DNA of 64,000 nt from JAKACA01 sp963769255 (GTDB lineage: Bacteria > Actinomycetota > Acidimicrobiia > Acidimicrobiales > Bog-793): the NCBI GenBank assembly GCA_963769255.1, contig CAVYKV010000001.1, positions 1,240,001 through 1,304,000 of the forward strand, written 5' to 3'. The first letter of the stretch is position 1. Each line of letters starts with the position of its first letter. The position numbers and the translations under genes are program-made. This document shows, piece after piece, positions 27,562 through 36,658 of the stretch. Under the pieces are notes generated by a model. It did no database searches. It saw only the letters and a list, made by a program, of their open reading frames with translations, and was not told where the DNA came from.

Positions 27562-28841
27562 GCGCCATCACCGTCTCCCCAGGCGAGGTGGCCCCTGCCG
27601 AGGCCCGAATCGTCCCGGCCACCCGCCGGCACGGCATGGGGATCTTCCTCGGGCTGCTGGCAGTCATCATGCTCTGGGCCTTCGGCCTCGGCGTCGACGG
27701 CAAGCTGCACGCCACCTTCATCCTCACGGCGTCACCCGCCGTCAACGTCTCGCCGGTGACGATGGACGTGCGGTGGGTCTCGATCGTCCTGGCGATCGTC
27801 TGCGCCCTGCTCGGCGTGCTCCTGTTCACCTGGCGGCAGAGCCGCGGCACCTACGCCATCTTCGCCCTCGGCACGATGGTCTTCCTGTGGTCATTCCTCA
27901 CTTGGGCAGCGCGCGACGGAACGCTCAACTTCGTGAGCGTGCTCGCCGGGACCCTGATCGGCGCCACGCCCCTCATCTACGGCTCGCTGTCGGGCATCCT
28001 GTGCGAGCGCGCCGGCGTTATCAACATCGCCATCGAGGGCCAGTTCCTCGCCGGCGCCTTTCTGGGGGCCATGATCGGGTCCTGGACGGGCGACCTCTGG
28101 CTCGGCATGCTCTGCGGTGCCGCTGCCGGCGCCGTGTTCGGTTGGTTGCTCGCCTTCCTCGCGCTGCGCTACGGCGCCGACCAGATCATCATCGGCGTGG
28201 TCATCGACGCCTTCGCACTGGGCCTCACCAACTACCTGCTCTACGAAGTTCTCACGCCCTACCAGATCTCCCTCAACACGGGCATCACCTTCTCGAACTG
28301 GAGGATCCCGCTCCTCTCCAAGATCCCGATCGTCGGTCCGGTTCTGTTCGACCAGAACATCTTCATCTACCTGGCCGCGATCCTCCTCGTCGTCGTCAAC
28401 GTCGGCCTCTTCCGGACCCGGTGGGGCCTGCGGGTCCGCTCGATCGGCGAGCACCCACGAGCGGCGGAGACGGTTGGGCTGCACGTGATCCGGACCCGCT
28501 ATGCCAACGTCATCATCGGCGGCGCCCTCGCCGGAGTCGGCGGCGCCTACTTCACGATCGGCTCGATCGGCGAGTTCACCACCGACATGAGCGCAGGGCT
28601 GGGCTTCGTGGCGCTGGCCGCCATGATCTTCGGTCGCTGGCGCCCCTACGGTGCCCTCGGAGCGGCACTCCTCTTCGGCTTTGCAGAGTCCCTGCAGAGC
28701 GTGCTGGGACTCTTCCACACCGGCATACCGGCGCCCTTCCTGTCGATGGCGCCCTACGTGATCACGATCGCCGTCGTCTCGGGCCTCGTCGGCCGCGTAC
28801 GGCCACCCGCAGCCGACGGCAAGCCCTACTCCCGCGAGTAG
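27558..28841 (+). CDS. Nucleoside ABC importer permease 2
   Basis: A 427-residue membrane protein of the same transporter class as its upstream neighbour (YufQ/BmpD type). It has conserved ATPLIYGSLSGILCERAGVI, NIAIEGQFLAGAFLGA and GADQIIIGVVIDAFALGLTN. The GTG start overlaps the previous stop (GTGA) with AAGGGG about 8 bases upstream. With the lipoprotein, ATPase and permease 1 it completes a four-gene nucleoside importer. Confidence 0.9.
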   Translation: MSAITVSPGEVAPAEARIVPATRRHGMGIFLGLLAVIMLWAFGLGVDGKLHATFILTASPAVNVSPVTMDVRWVSIVLAIVCALLGVLLFTWRQSRGTYAIFALGTMVFLWSFLTWAARDGTLNFVSVLAGTLIGATPLIYGSLSGILCERAGVINIAIEGQFLAGAFLGAMIGSWTGDLWLGMLCGAAAGAVFGWLLAFLALRYGADQIIIGVVIDAFALGLTNYLLYEVLTPYQISLNTGITFSNWRIPLLSKIPIVGPVLFDQNIFIYLAAILLVVVNVGLFRTRWGLRVRSIGEHPRAAETVGLHVIRTRYANVIIGGALAGVGGAYFTIGSIGEFTTDMSAGLGFVALAAMIFGRWRPYGALGAALLFGFAESLQSVLGLFHTGIPAPFLSMAPYVITIAVVSGLVGRVRPPAADGKPYSRE

Positions 28842-28847
28842 CAGAGC

Positions 28848-29666
28848 GTGGATCCGTTCGCGGCTGCCGAAGCCGCCGCCTCGAGACTTGCGGAACGTAC
28901 CGGCAGGGACGAGCACGACGTCTGTATCGTTCTCGGCTCCGGATGGCTCCCCGCCGCCGAGCATCTCGGCACCGACGCCGTCGAGGTGCCCTTCAGTGAC
29001 CTCGGTGGATTCCCGTCCCCGACCGTTCTCGGGCACGCCGGCAAGGTCCGCTCCACCGACCTCGGCGGCCACCGTGTCCTCGTGTTCCTCGGGCGTGTGC
29101 ATTTGTACGAAGGCCATCCCCCGGCCACGGTCGTCCACGGGGTTCGCACGGCGGTCACGGCCGGGTGCGGCATCGTCGTGCTGACGAACGCCGCCGGCGG
29201 CATCAACGCCGGCTATCACGTCGGCCAGCCGGTGCTCATCCGCGACCATCTGAACCTGACGGCCGTCTCGCCACTCAGCGGTCCAGCGCCGCCAGCGGGA
29301 TACCCGTCTCGTTTCGTCGACCTGACCGACCTCTACAGCGGCCGTCTCCGCCAGCTCGCCCGGGTGGAGGACCCCTCGCTCGCCGAAGGCGTCTACGCCG
29401 CCCTCCCGGGTCCGCACTACGAGACCCCGTCGGAAGTCGCCATGCTCGCCGCCCTTGGCGCCGACCTCGTCGGCATGTCGACCGCCCTCGAGGCCATCGC
29501 CGGCCGCCACCTCGGTGCCGAGATCCTCGGGATCTCGCTCGTGACCAACGTCGCGGCCGGTCTCCACGAGGCCGGGGTGAGCCACGAGGAGGTGATCGCG
29601 GCCGGAGCTGCCGCCGCCGACACGGTCGGTTCGCTCCTCGCCGCCCTGCTTCGCCGGCTGCCATGA
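28848..29666 (+). CDS. punA: Purine nucleoside phosphorylase (trimeric, 6-oxopurine type)
   Basis: A 272-residue phosphorylase cleaving inosine, guanosine and their deoxy forms to the base and (deoxy)ribose-1-phosphate. Motifs are CIVLGSGWLP (phosphate loop), LGRVHLYEGH, VLTNAAGGIN, LPGPHYETPSE and LVGMSTALEAIAG. SLVTNVAAG provides the Asn expected in enzymes specific for 6-oxopurines. It starts with GTG 6 bases after the permease gene and its stop overlaps the mutase start. Confidence 0.92.
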   Translation: MDPFAAAEAAASRLAERTGRDEHDVCIVLGSGWLPAAEHLGTDAVEVPFSDLGGFPSPTVLGHAGKVRSTDLGGHRVLVFLGRVHLYEGHPPATVVHGVRTAVTAGCGIVVLTNAAGGINAGYHVGQPVLIRDHLNLTAVSPLSGPAPPAGYPSRFVDLTDLYSGRLRQLARVEDPSLAEGVYAALPGPHYETPSEVAMLAALGADLVGMSTALEAIAGRHLGAEILGISLVTNVAAGLHEAGVSHEEVIAAGAAAADTVGSLLAALLRRLP

Positions 29667-31396
29667 CGGCGACCGGGGAGCTCGTGATCGCAGCCCGGGC
29701 CTGGATGGCCGAGGACCCCGACCCGTCGACCCGCGTGGAGCTCGAGGCTCTGCTGCGCGACGTCCTCGACGGAGGCAACCCGGAGGCGGAGGCAGAGCTG
29801 GAGGACCGCTTCGCCGACCGGCTGCGCTTCGGCACGGCCGGGTTGCGGGGCGCCGTATCGGCCGGCCCGAACCGGATGAACCGCGCCGTCGTGCGCCTGG
29901 CAACGGCCGGCCTTGCCGCCTGGCTGGCCGACAACTCGCCTGAGTCGGCGGAGGCCGGGGTCGTCATAGGCTGCGATGCCCGGCACGGCTCGGACAGCTT
30001 CGCCGACGAGGTCGCCCTCGTGCTCACCGGGGCGGGCATCCGCGTGCTGCTCCTCGAGCGGCAACGCCCGACCCCGCTGCTCGCTTTCGCGGTGCCCCAT
30101 CTCGGCGCCGCTGCCGGCGTGATGATCACGGCGAGCCACAACCCACCGCAGGACAATGGTTACAAGCTCTATCTCTCGGACGGCGCACAGATCGTGCCGC
30201 CCGTCGACGCGGAGATCGAGACCCTCATGGGCGCCGTCGGACCGCTCTCGGAGGTGCCGATCGGCCAGCTGTCCGGGCCGCTCGTGACCTGCCTCGGAGC
30301 GGAGATCCTGGAGGCGTTTCTCGACGCGCTCGCCCACGAGTCGCCGGCGCCTCCGGGTGGGGCCGACTTGCGCATCGTGTACACACCGCTCCACGGCGTC
30401 GCCCTCGGGTCGTTCGAGGCGGCCCTGGAGCGGGCGGGTTACGGCATTCCTGTGGTCGTGGCCGCCCAGGCCCTCCCAGACCCGGACTTCCCGACGGTCG
30501 CCTTTCCCAACCCGGAGGAGCCCGGCGCTCTCGACCTCGCCCTCGAGGCGGCGCGGCACACAGGAGCCGACGTCGTCATCGCCAACGATCCCGACGGCGA
30601 CCGTCTTGCCGTCGCCGTCCCGGATGCGGACGCCGAGGCCGGTTGGCGGACGCTGCGAGGCGACGAAGTCGGCTCCCTGCTCGGCAACTACCTGCTGGAG
30701 CGGAGCGCTGGGCAGCCTGAGGCGGCCTGGCAGCTCGTGGTCACGACGATCGTGTCGTCGAGCATGCTGTCGCGGATCGCGGCAGCCGCCGGTGTTCGCT
30801 ACGCCGAGACGCTCACGGGCTTCAAGTGGATCGTCCGTGCCGCCGAGCAGCTGCCGGGGACCCGTTTCGTGTTCGGGTACGAGGAGGCTCTCGGGTACTC
30901 GGTCGGGACGGTCGTTCGCGACAAGGACGGCCTGGGTGCAGCCTTGTGCTTCCTCGGGATGGTGACCGAGGCCCGGGCCAAGGGGTTGGGTGTCACCGAC
31001 CTACTCGATTCGCTGGCCTGCCGCCATGGCGTCCATCTGACGGCACAGCTGTCGATCCGCTCCGAGGCACCGGAGGCGACGATGCGTCAGCTGCGCACGA
31101 GTCCGCCGTCCGCCCTCGCCGGGCGCCCCGTCACCGAGAGGATCGACCTCCTCTCCGCCTGCGGCGGCGCCGGGGCCACCGACCTGCCGCCGGCGGACGT
31201 GCTCGTCTATCGGCTGGAGGGGGCACGCCTCGTCGTCCGCCCGAGCGGGACCGAGCCGAAGCTGAAGGTGTACTTCGAAGTCGTCCGCCAACTCGACGAC
31301 GGCGGGTCGCCGGCCGCCCTGGCCCGGGCGAGGGAGGCGGCCGCCGGCGAGCTCGCCGTGTTGCAAGAGGCCGTTTTCGAGCTGCTGCATCCATGA
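29663..31396 (+). CDS. PGM2-like phospho-sugar mutase, probable phosphopentomutase
   Basis: A 577-residue alpha-D-phosphohexomutase-superfamily enzyme. The active-site phosphoserine is S158 in ITASHNPPQDNGYKLY. The metal loop is ANDPDGDRLAVAV, the sugar-binding loop is GYEEALGYSVG and the phosphate-binding end is VRPSGTEPKLKVYFEV. Length and motifs match PGM2-type enzymes, some of which are phosphopentomutases. Placement between the purine phosphorylase and pseudouridine genes suggests it interconverts (deoxy)ribose-1- and -5-phosphate, replacing a DeoB-type enzyme. A true phosphoglucomutase role cannot be excluded. Confidence 0.87.
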   Translation: MTATGELVIAARAWMAEDPDPSTRVELEALLRDVLDGGNPEAEAELEDRFADRLRFGTAGLRGAVSAGPNRMNRAVVRLATAGLAAWLADNSPESAEAGVVIGCDARHGSDSFADEVALVLTGAGIRVLLLERQRPTPLLAFAVPHLGAAAGVMITASHNPPQDNGYKLYLSDGAQIVPPVDAEIETLMGAVGPLSEVPIGQLSGPLVTCLGAEILEAFLDALAHESPAPPGGADLRIVYTPLHGVALGSFEAALERAGYGIPVVVAAQALPDPDFPTVAFPNPEEPGALDLALEAARHTGADVVIANDPDGDRLAVAVPDADAEAGWRTLRGDEVGSLLGNYLLERSAGQPEAAWQLVVTTIVSSSMLSRIAAAAGVRYAETLTGFKWIVRAAEQLPGTRFVFGYEEALGYSVGTVVRDKDGLGAALCFLGMVTEARAKGLGVTDLLDSLACRHGVHLTAQLSIRSEAPEATMRQLRTSPPSALAGRPVTERIDLLSACGGAGATDLPPADVLVYRLEGARLVVRPSGTEPKLKVYFEVVRQLDDGGSPAALARAREAAAGELAVLQEAVFELLHP

Positions 31397-32310
31397 CCGC
31401 CGTTGCCGTCAGCGACGAGGTAAGCGAGGCCGTCGCCAACGGGCGACCCGTCGTGGCGCTCGAGTCCACGATCATCAGCCACGGCCTCCCGAGACCCCGC
31501 AACCTGGAGGTCGCCCGGGAGCTCGAGGCCATCGTTCGATCGGCGGGAGCGGTGCCGGCGACCGTTGGCGTGATCGGAGGCCGGCCGAGCGTCGGCTTGA
31601 CGGCCGAGCAGCTCGAGACGCTGGCGAACGAACCCGGCGTTGCGAAGGTGAGCGTCCGGGAGCTCCCGGTGGTCATGGCGGCGGGCGGCCACGGGGCGAC
31701 CACGGTGGCGGCGACGTCGTTTCTCGCCGATGGCGCCGGCATCCGGGTCTTCGCCACGGGTGGTCTCGGCGGTGTCCACCGCAAGGCCTCGGAGACCTTC
31801 GACGAGTCCTCGGACCTCACCGTCCTTGCGAGGACGCCGATCACGGTCGTCTGCGCCGGGGTGAAGTCTGTCCTGGACGTCCCGGCAACGTTGGAGCGCC
31901 TCGAGACACTCGGAGTCGCCGTCGTCGGGTACGGGACGAAGCGCATGCCGGGCTTTTACGTGGCTGATGGGGGCATCGACCTCGAGCGCTCCGTCTCGAG
32001 CGCAGAGGAGGTGGCGGCCATCATGGCGGCAGCGGATTCACTGTCGCTTCGCAGCGCCCTCGTCGTGGCGAACCCGGTACCGACCGAGCACCAGCTCGAC
32101 CCGCTGCAGCACGACGCCCTGCTGGCGGCGGCGCTCGAGGCCGCCGAGCGCCTTCGAGTGGGCGGCAAGCAGGTCACGCCCTTCCTGCTCGACCACATCT
32201 ACCGGTCCTCCGGCGGCGCCAGCCTCGAGGCGAACGTCTGGGCCGTGCGCCACAACGCCCGGGTCGCTGCCGCCGTGGCGAGCGCGTGGGCGGCCCTGCA
32301 GGCACTGTGA
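31393..32310 (+). CDS. psuG: Pseudouridine-5'-phosphate glycosidase
   Basis: A 305-residue PsuG-family enzyme that splits pseudouridine-5'-phosphate, a C-glycoside, into uracil and ribose-5-phosphate. Family motifs are VVALESTIISHGLPRPRNLE near the N-terminus, the lysine-bearing VAKVSVRELP-like segment, FATGGLGGVHR, VVCAGVKSVLDVPATLE and VANPVPTEHQL. The ATG overlaps the mutase stop. A PfkB-type kinase follows, as is usual for pseudouridine degradation. Confidence 0.93.
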   Translation: MTAVAVSDEVSEAVANGRPVVALESTIISHGLPRPRNLEVARELEAIVRSAGAVPATVGVIGGRPSVGLTAEQLETLANEPGVAKVSVRELPVVMAAGGHGATTVAATSFLADGAGIRVFATGGLGGVHRKASETFDESSDLTVLARTPITVVCAGVKSVLDVPATLERLETLGVAVVGYGTKRMPGFYVADGGIDLERSVSSAEEVAAIMAAADSLSLRSALVVANPVPTEHQLDPLQHDALLAAALEAAERLRVGGKQVTPFLLDHIYRSSGGASLEANVWAVRHNARVAAAVASAWAALQAL

Positions 32311-33248
32311 CCCGAGGCGGCGGCGAGCGCGCAGGCGCCACCGCGGAGGACGTGACGAGGAAGTTGGCGGTCGTCGTCGGCGACGTCATCAACGACGTCG
32401 TCGTGCGGCCGCTCGCCCCACCGGCTGCGGGCACGGACACTCCGGCTCACGTCGTGCTGACGCCGGGTGGCTCCGGGGCGAACCAGGCTGCCTGGATGGG
32501 TGCCCTCGGTGCCCGGGTCCGCTTCGTGGGCCGGGCGGGTGCCTCCGACGCCGCCGAGCATCGTGAGGTGCTCGAGCGCCTCGGCGTGGAGGCGGGCATC
32601 ATCTCCGACGCCACGCTTCCCACCGGGACGATCGTCGTGTTCGTCAGCCCTGATGGAGTGCGCTCGATGTTCACCGACCGGGGGGCGAACGCCGCCCTGT
32701 GCGCTGCCAACCTTCCGGGTGAACTGCTCGAGGGCGCCGGGCTGCTGCACATCTCGGGCTATTCGCTGTTCAGCAACGGCAGCAGGGAGCCCGTCCTGGG
32801 CTTGTGGGAACGGGCCGTTGCCATGGGCATCGACACCTCGACCGACCCCTGCTCGGTGTCCGGACTCGAGGAGGCCGGGGCCGACGCCTTCCTCGCCTGG
32901 ACGTCGGGCGCGAGCCTCGTCTTTCCGAACCTCGAAGAGGGCCGCTTCCTCACGGGAGCGGAGGCACCCGACGACATCGTGACCACCCTCTTGGAGCACT
33001 ACGGCGCCGTTGCCTTGAAGCTCGGGGCCGACGGCGTGCTGGTGGGCGAGCGCTCGGGCGAGCGCTTGCGGCTGGAGGCGCCTCCGGTCGAGCTGGTCGA
33101 CCCGACAGGTGCGGGAGATGCGTTCTGTGCCGGGTTCCTCGCCGCCTGGCTCGAAGGAGCCCGCTTCGCAACCGCCGCCACCGCAGGCATCTCGGCGGCC
33201 GGCCGGGCCGTCACCCGTGTCGGCGGTCGCCCGCCGGCCACGCCGTGA
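32307..33248 (+). CDS. psuK: PfkB-family kinase, probable pseudouridine kinase
   Basis: A 313-residue ribokinase-fold kinase. The substrate glycine motif is LTPGGSGANQAAWMGALGA, and the signature with the catalytic base is DPTGAGDAFCAGFLAAWLEG. The GTG start overlaps the psuG stop (GTGA). The neighbour psuG makes pseudouridine the likely substrate, giving pseudouridine-5'-phosphate; the sequence alone would also fit ribokinase-like specificities. An in-frame GTG at 32352 next to GGAGG is a shorter alternative start. Confidence 0.87.
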   Translation: MTRGGGERAGATAEDVTRKLAVVVGDVINDVVVRPLAPPAAGTDTPAHVVLTPGGSGANQAAWMGALGARVRFVGRAGASDAAEHREVLERLGVEAGIISDATLPTGTIVVFVSPDGVRSMFTDRGANAALCAANLPGELLEGAGLLHISGYSLFSNGSREPVLGLWERAVAMGIDTSTDPCSVSGLEEAGADAFLAWTSGASLVFPNLEEGRFLTGAEAPDDIVTTLLEHYGAVALKLGADGVLVGERSGERLRLEAPPVELVDPTGAGDAFCAGFLAAWLEGARFATAATAGISAAGRAVTRVGGRPPATP

Positions 33249-33283
33249 GCCTACGACGCCAAGCGGGCAGGGCTCGGGGGCCG

Positions 33284-33312
33284 TTGACGGTCGAGGGCGG
33301 ACGTGACATTGT
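33284..33312 (+). promoter_or_regulatory. Candidate sigma-A-type promoter before the pyrimidine-ring genes
   Basis: TTGACG, a 17-base spacer and CATTGT lie about 85 bases before the amidohydrolase start, in the only sizeable gap (about 150 bases) of this part of the cluster. The -10 match is weak, so this is tentative. Confidence 0.3.
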
Positions 33313-33397
33313 GACCTGGTCTCGAGGCGTGCCGAGCGTCGCAGAGCCGTCCCGAGCTCTCCAGACGAGCCCGAGCACTCCAGACAGGGAGGTAGCG

Positions 33398-34240
33398 ATG
33401 GGTGAGGTTGTCCGGGCGGCGCTCGTGCAGGCGAGCTGGGCTGGTGACAAGGAGACGATGACGAAAAACGCCATCGGTTCCGTCCAGCAGGCAGCCGCCG
33501 AGGGCGCCAAGGTCGTCTGCCTGCAGGAGCTGTTCAACGGGCCGTATTTCTGCCAGGTACAGGCCACCGAGTGGTACGGCTGGGCGGAGCTGGTCCCGGA
33601 CGGGCCGACGATCCGCCAGATGATGGACGTCGCCCGCGAGTGCGGCACGGTCCTCGTCGTCCCCGTGTACGAGATCGAGCAGCCGGGCGTTCTCTACAAC
33701 ACGGCGGCGGTCATCGATGCCGACGGCCGCTTCCTCGGCAAGCACCGGAAGAACCACCTCCCGCAGGTGGCGGGTTTCTGGGAGAAGTTCTACTTCCGGC
33801 CCGGGAACCTCGGTTACCCCGTTTTCGACACGGCCGTCGGACGTATCGGCGTCTACATCTGTTACGAGCGCCACTTTCCCGAGGGTTGGCGGGCTCTCGG
33901 ACTCGCCGGTGCGAAGATCGTCTTCAACCCCTCGGCGACGAGCCGCGGCCTGTCGGAGTACCTCTGGCGCCTCGAGCAACCGGCGGCGGCCGTGGCGAAC
34001 GAGTACTTCGTCGGAGCGATCAATCGCGTCGGCCACGAACCGCTCGGCGACAACGACTTCTACGGTCAGTCGTATTTCGTCGATCCTCGCGGGCAGATGG
34101 TGGGAGAGGTCGCATCCGACGCCGCCGACGAGATCATCGTCCGCGACCTCGATCTCGGCGTGATCGACCAAGTGCGCCAGACCTGGGCCTTCTACCGCGA
34201 CCGCCGACCCGACAGCTACAGCTCGCTCGTCGAAGGCTGA
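33398..34240 (+). CDS. Beta-ureidopropionase / N-carbamoyl amidohydrolase (nitrilase family)
   Basis: A 280-residue carbon-nitrogen hydrolase with the Glu-Lys-Cys triad E44 (CLQELFNGPY), K118 (KHRKNHLP) and C155 (VYICYERHFPEG). The closest functional class is N-carbamoyl-beta-alanine amidohydrolase, which releases beta-alanine, CO2 and ammonia in the last step of reductive pyrimidine degradation. N-carbamoylputrescine amidase is a related alternative, but the adjacent dihydropyrimidinase favours the former. AGGGAGG precedes the ATG. Confidence 0.88.
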   Translation: MGEVVRAALVQASWAGDKETMTKNAIGSVQQAAAEGAKVVCLQELFNGPYFCQVQATEWYGWAELVPDGPTIRQMMDVARECGTVLVVPVYEIEQPGVLYNTAAVIDADGRFLGKHRKNHLPQVAGFWEKFYFRPGNLGYPVFDTAVGRIGVYICYERHFPEGWRALGLAGAKIVFNPSATSRGLSEYLWRLEQPAAAVANEYFVGAINRVGHEPLGDNDFYGQSYFVDPRGQMVGEVASDAADEIIVRDLDLGVIDQVRQTWAFYRDRRPDSYSSLVEG

Positions 34241-34242
34241 CC

Positions 34243-35646
34243 GTGCGGACGCTGATCCGGGGCGGGACGCTCGTGTCGGCCGAAGGCGCCGAGCTGTCCG
34301 ACGTCCTCATCGAGGACGAGCTCGTGGCGGCCATCGGGAGGGCGGGCTCGGGGCTCGCCGAGATGTGGCAGGAAGGTGCCGACAAGGTGGTGGACGCCAC
34401 CGACCGCTTCGTCATCCCGGGCGGCATCGACTCCCACACCCACATGGACATGCCCTTCGGCGGCACCTACTCCTGCGACACCTTCGAGACCGGTACGCGG
34501 GCAGCCGCCTGGGGCGGGACCACGATGATCATCGACTTCGCCATTCAGACCAAGGGGGACTCCTTGGCGGCCGGCATGTGCGCGTGGCAGGCGAAGTCCG
34601 ACGGTCTCTGTGCCATCGACTACTCCTTTCACGCCATCATCACCGACGTCACCGAGGCCGCCCTGAAGGAGATGGATGGCCTCGTCGACGAGGGCGTGAC
34701 GAGCTTCAAGCTCTTCATGGCGTATCCGGGCGTGCTCTACTCGACCGACAAGGACATCTACCGGGCGATGGACCGGGCAGCCGGCAACGGGGCGCTCATC
34801 ATGATGCACGCCGAGAACGGGATCGCCATCGACGCCATCGTCGAGGCGGCGCTCGCCCGAGGCCACACCGATCCCGTCTACCACGGGCTCACACGCCCGG
34901 CCGAGCTCGAAGGCGAGGCGACGGCCAGGGCCGTGCGTCTCGCCCAGGTCGCCAAGGCACCCCTCTACATCGTCCACCTGTCGTCACAGCCGGCGCTCGA
35001 GGCGGTCATCGAGGCCCGCTCGCGGGGCCAGAACACCTTCGCCGAGACGTGCCCCCAGTACCTCTTCCTTTCACAGGACGACATGGCGAGGCCAGGTTTC
35101 GAAGGGGCGAAGTTCGTCTGCACGCCGCCCTTGCGGCCTCGCGAGCACCAAGCGGCGCTGTGGCGGGGGCTGCGTACCGACCAGCTGTCGGTCGTCTCGA
35201 CGGATCACTGCCCGTTCTGCTACGCCGAGCAGAAGGAGCTCGGCGTCGGCGACTTCACGAAGATCCCGAACGGCCTCCCGGGCGTGGAGAACCGCATGGA
35301 TCTCATCTACCAGGGCGTCGTCGCCGGCGAGATCTCCCTCTCGCGTTGGGTGGACGTGACCTCGACGACGCCGGCGAGGATGTTCGGTCTCTATCCTCGC
35401 AAGGGCACCATCCGCCCGGGCTCGGACGCCGACATCGTCGTGTACGACCCGACCGCCACCCAGGTGATCTCGGCGTCCACCCACCACATGGCGGTGGACT
35501 ACTCCTGCTACGAGGGGATGCAGGTCAGCGGCCGGGTGGAGCGTGTCTTTTCCCGGGGCCGGGCGATCATCGAGGACGGCGCCTACACGGGCTCGCCGGG
35601 GGACGGGCGTTTCGTGCGACGGAGCCTCTGCCAGAGCCTGACATGA
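34243..35646 (+). CDS. hydA: Dihydropyrimidinase / D-hydantoinase
   Basis: A 467-residue amidohydrolase opening the ring of dihydrouracil and dihydrothymine. Metal ligands are visible: H65 and H67 (IDSHTHMDMPFGG), the carbamylated K156 (TSFKLFMAYPG), H189 (MMHAENG), H245 (YIVHLSSQP) and D321 (VVSTDHCPFCY). Length is normal for the family. The GTG start lies 2 bases after the ureidopropionase stop. With its neighbours it forms the second and third steps of reductive uracil and thymine catabolism. Confidence 0.92.
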   Translation: MRTLIRGGTLVSAEGAELSDVLIEDELVAAIGRAGSGLAEMWQEGADKVVDATDRFVIPGGIDSHTHMDMPFGGTYSCDTFETGTRAAAWGGTTMIIDFAIQTKGDSLAAGMCAWQAKSDGLCAIDYSFHAIITDVTEAALKEMDGLVDEGVTSFKLFMAYPGVLYSTDKDIYRAMDRAAGNGALIMMHAENGIAIDAIVEAALARGHTDPVYHGLTRPAELEGEATARAVRLAQVAKAPLYIVHLSSQPALEAVIEARSRGQNTFAETCPQYLFLSQDDMARPGFEGAKFVCTPPLRPREHQAALWRGLRTDQLSVVSTDHCPFCYAEQKELGVGDFTKIPNGLPGVENRMDLIYQGVVAGEISLSRWVDVTSTTPARMFGLYPRKGTIRPGSDADIVVYDPTATQVISASTHHMAVDYSCYEGMQVSGRVERVFSRGRAIIEDGAYTGSPGDGRFVRRSLCQSLT

Positions 35647-35656
35647 TGGGCCGCTG

Positions 35657-36658
35657 ATGGACATCGGACTCGTCCTCCAGACGGACCCTCCGGCGAGCGC
35701 AGTGGTCGATCGCGCCAGTCGGGCCGACGAGGCCGGCTTCAGCCACATCTGGACGTTCGACTCGTGCGTGCTGTGGCAGGAGCCGTTCGTGATCTACTCC
35801 CGCATCCTGGCGGCCACCTCGAAGGTGATGGTCGGCACGATGGTCACGAACCCGGCGTCGCGGGACTGGACCGTCACGGCCTCACTCTTCGCCACCCTCA
35901 ACGACATGTTCGGCAATCGCACCGTCTGTGGGATCGGGCGGGGCGACTCCGCCCTGCGGGTCATCGGCCGCAAGCCCGTCTCCATGCGCACCTTCGCCGA
36001 GGCGATCACGGCTATCAAGGATCTCGCCGAGGGTCGTGACGTGACTCTCAACGACACTCCGGTCCGGCTGGCGTGGGCGTCATCCAGCCGTTTGCCCGTG
36101 TGGGGGGCCGGTTACGGGCCGCAGGCGTTGAAGGTGGTGGGGGAGCGGGCGGACGGTTTCATACTGCAGGTGGCCGACCCCGAGGTCGTCCGCTGGACGG
36201 TGTCCTCGGTGCGCGAGGCGGCCTCGGCAGCGGGACGCGACCCTGACGACCTCACGGTCTGTGTCGCCGCGCCGGCCTACGTCGGCGACGACCTCGCCCA
36301 CCAACGCGACCAGGTTCGGTGGTTCGGCGGGATGGTCGGCAACCATGTGGCGGATCTCGTCGGCCGATACGGGGAAGCCTCCGAGGTTCCCGCTGCCCTG
36401 ACCGAATACGTGAGGGAACGGCAGGGATACGACTACCTGCACCACGGCAAGCCCGACAGCCCTTCGGTCGGCTTCGTGTCCGACGAGATCGTGGACCGTT
36501 TCTGCCTCGTGGGCTCGGCCGCAGACCACGTCGAGCGGCTCGCCGAGCTGGCCTCCCTCGGCGTCGGCCAGTTCGCCCTCTACCTCATGCACGACGGCGC
36601 CGAGGACACCTTCGAGGCGTATCGGGCGACCGTCATCCCGGCGGTGGCGACGCTTTGA
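35657..36658 (+). CDS. LLM-class flavin/F420-dependent oxidoreductase (TIGR03842-like)
   Basis: A 333-residue luciferase-like TIM-barrel protein (MDIGLVLQTDPPASAVVD at the start; FSHIWTFDSCVLWQEPFVIY; VGTMVTNPASRDWTVTASLF; VCGIGRGDSALRVIGRKP). Proteins of this group use F420 or FMN and tend to be encoded near hydantoinase-type genes. It is the last gene of the cluster, 10 bases after dihydropyrimidinase. The cluster lacks a PreA/PreT-type dihydropyrimidine dehydrogenase, so this enzyme may supply the missing uracil/thymine reduction. That is an inference, not shown by motif. Confidence 0.82.
   Translation: MDIGLVLQTDPPASAVVDRASRADEAGFSHIWTFDSCVLWQEPFVIYSRILAATSKVMVGTMVTNPASRDWTVTASLFATLNDMFGNRTVCGIGRGDSALRVIGRKPVSMRTFAEAITAIKDLAEGRDVTLNDTPVRLAWASSSRLPVWGAGYGPQALKVVGERADGFILQVADPEVVRWTVSSVREAASAAGRDPDDLTVCVAAPAYVGDDLAHQRDQVRWFGGMVGNHVADLVGRYGEASEVPAALTEYVRERQGYDYLHHGKPDSPSVGFVSDEIVDRFCLVGSAADHVERLAELASLGVGQFALYLMHDGAEDTFEAYRATVIPAVATL

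Noticed and set aside
27891..29903. Long minus-strand open frame (about 670 codons) opposite the permease and purine phosphorylase genes
   Set aside because: Composition-driven shadow with low-complexity Arg/Glu/Gly residues and no recognisable motif.
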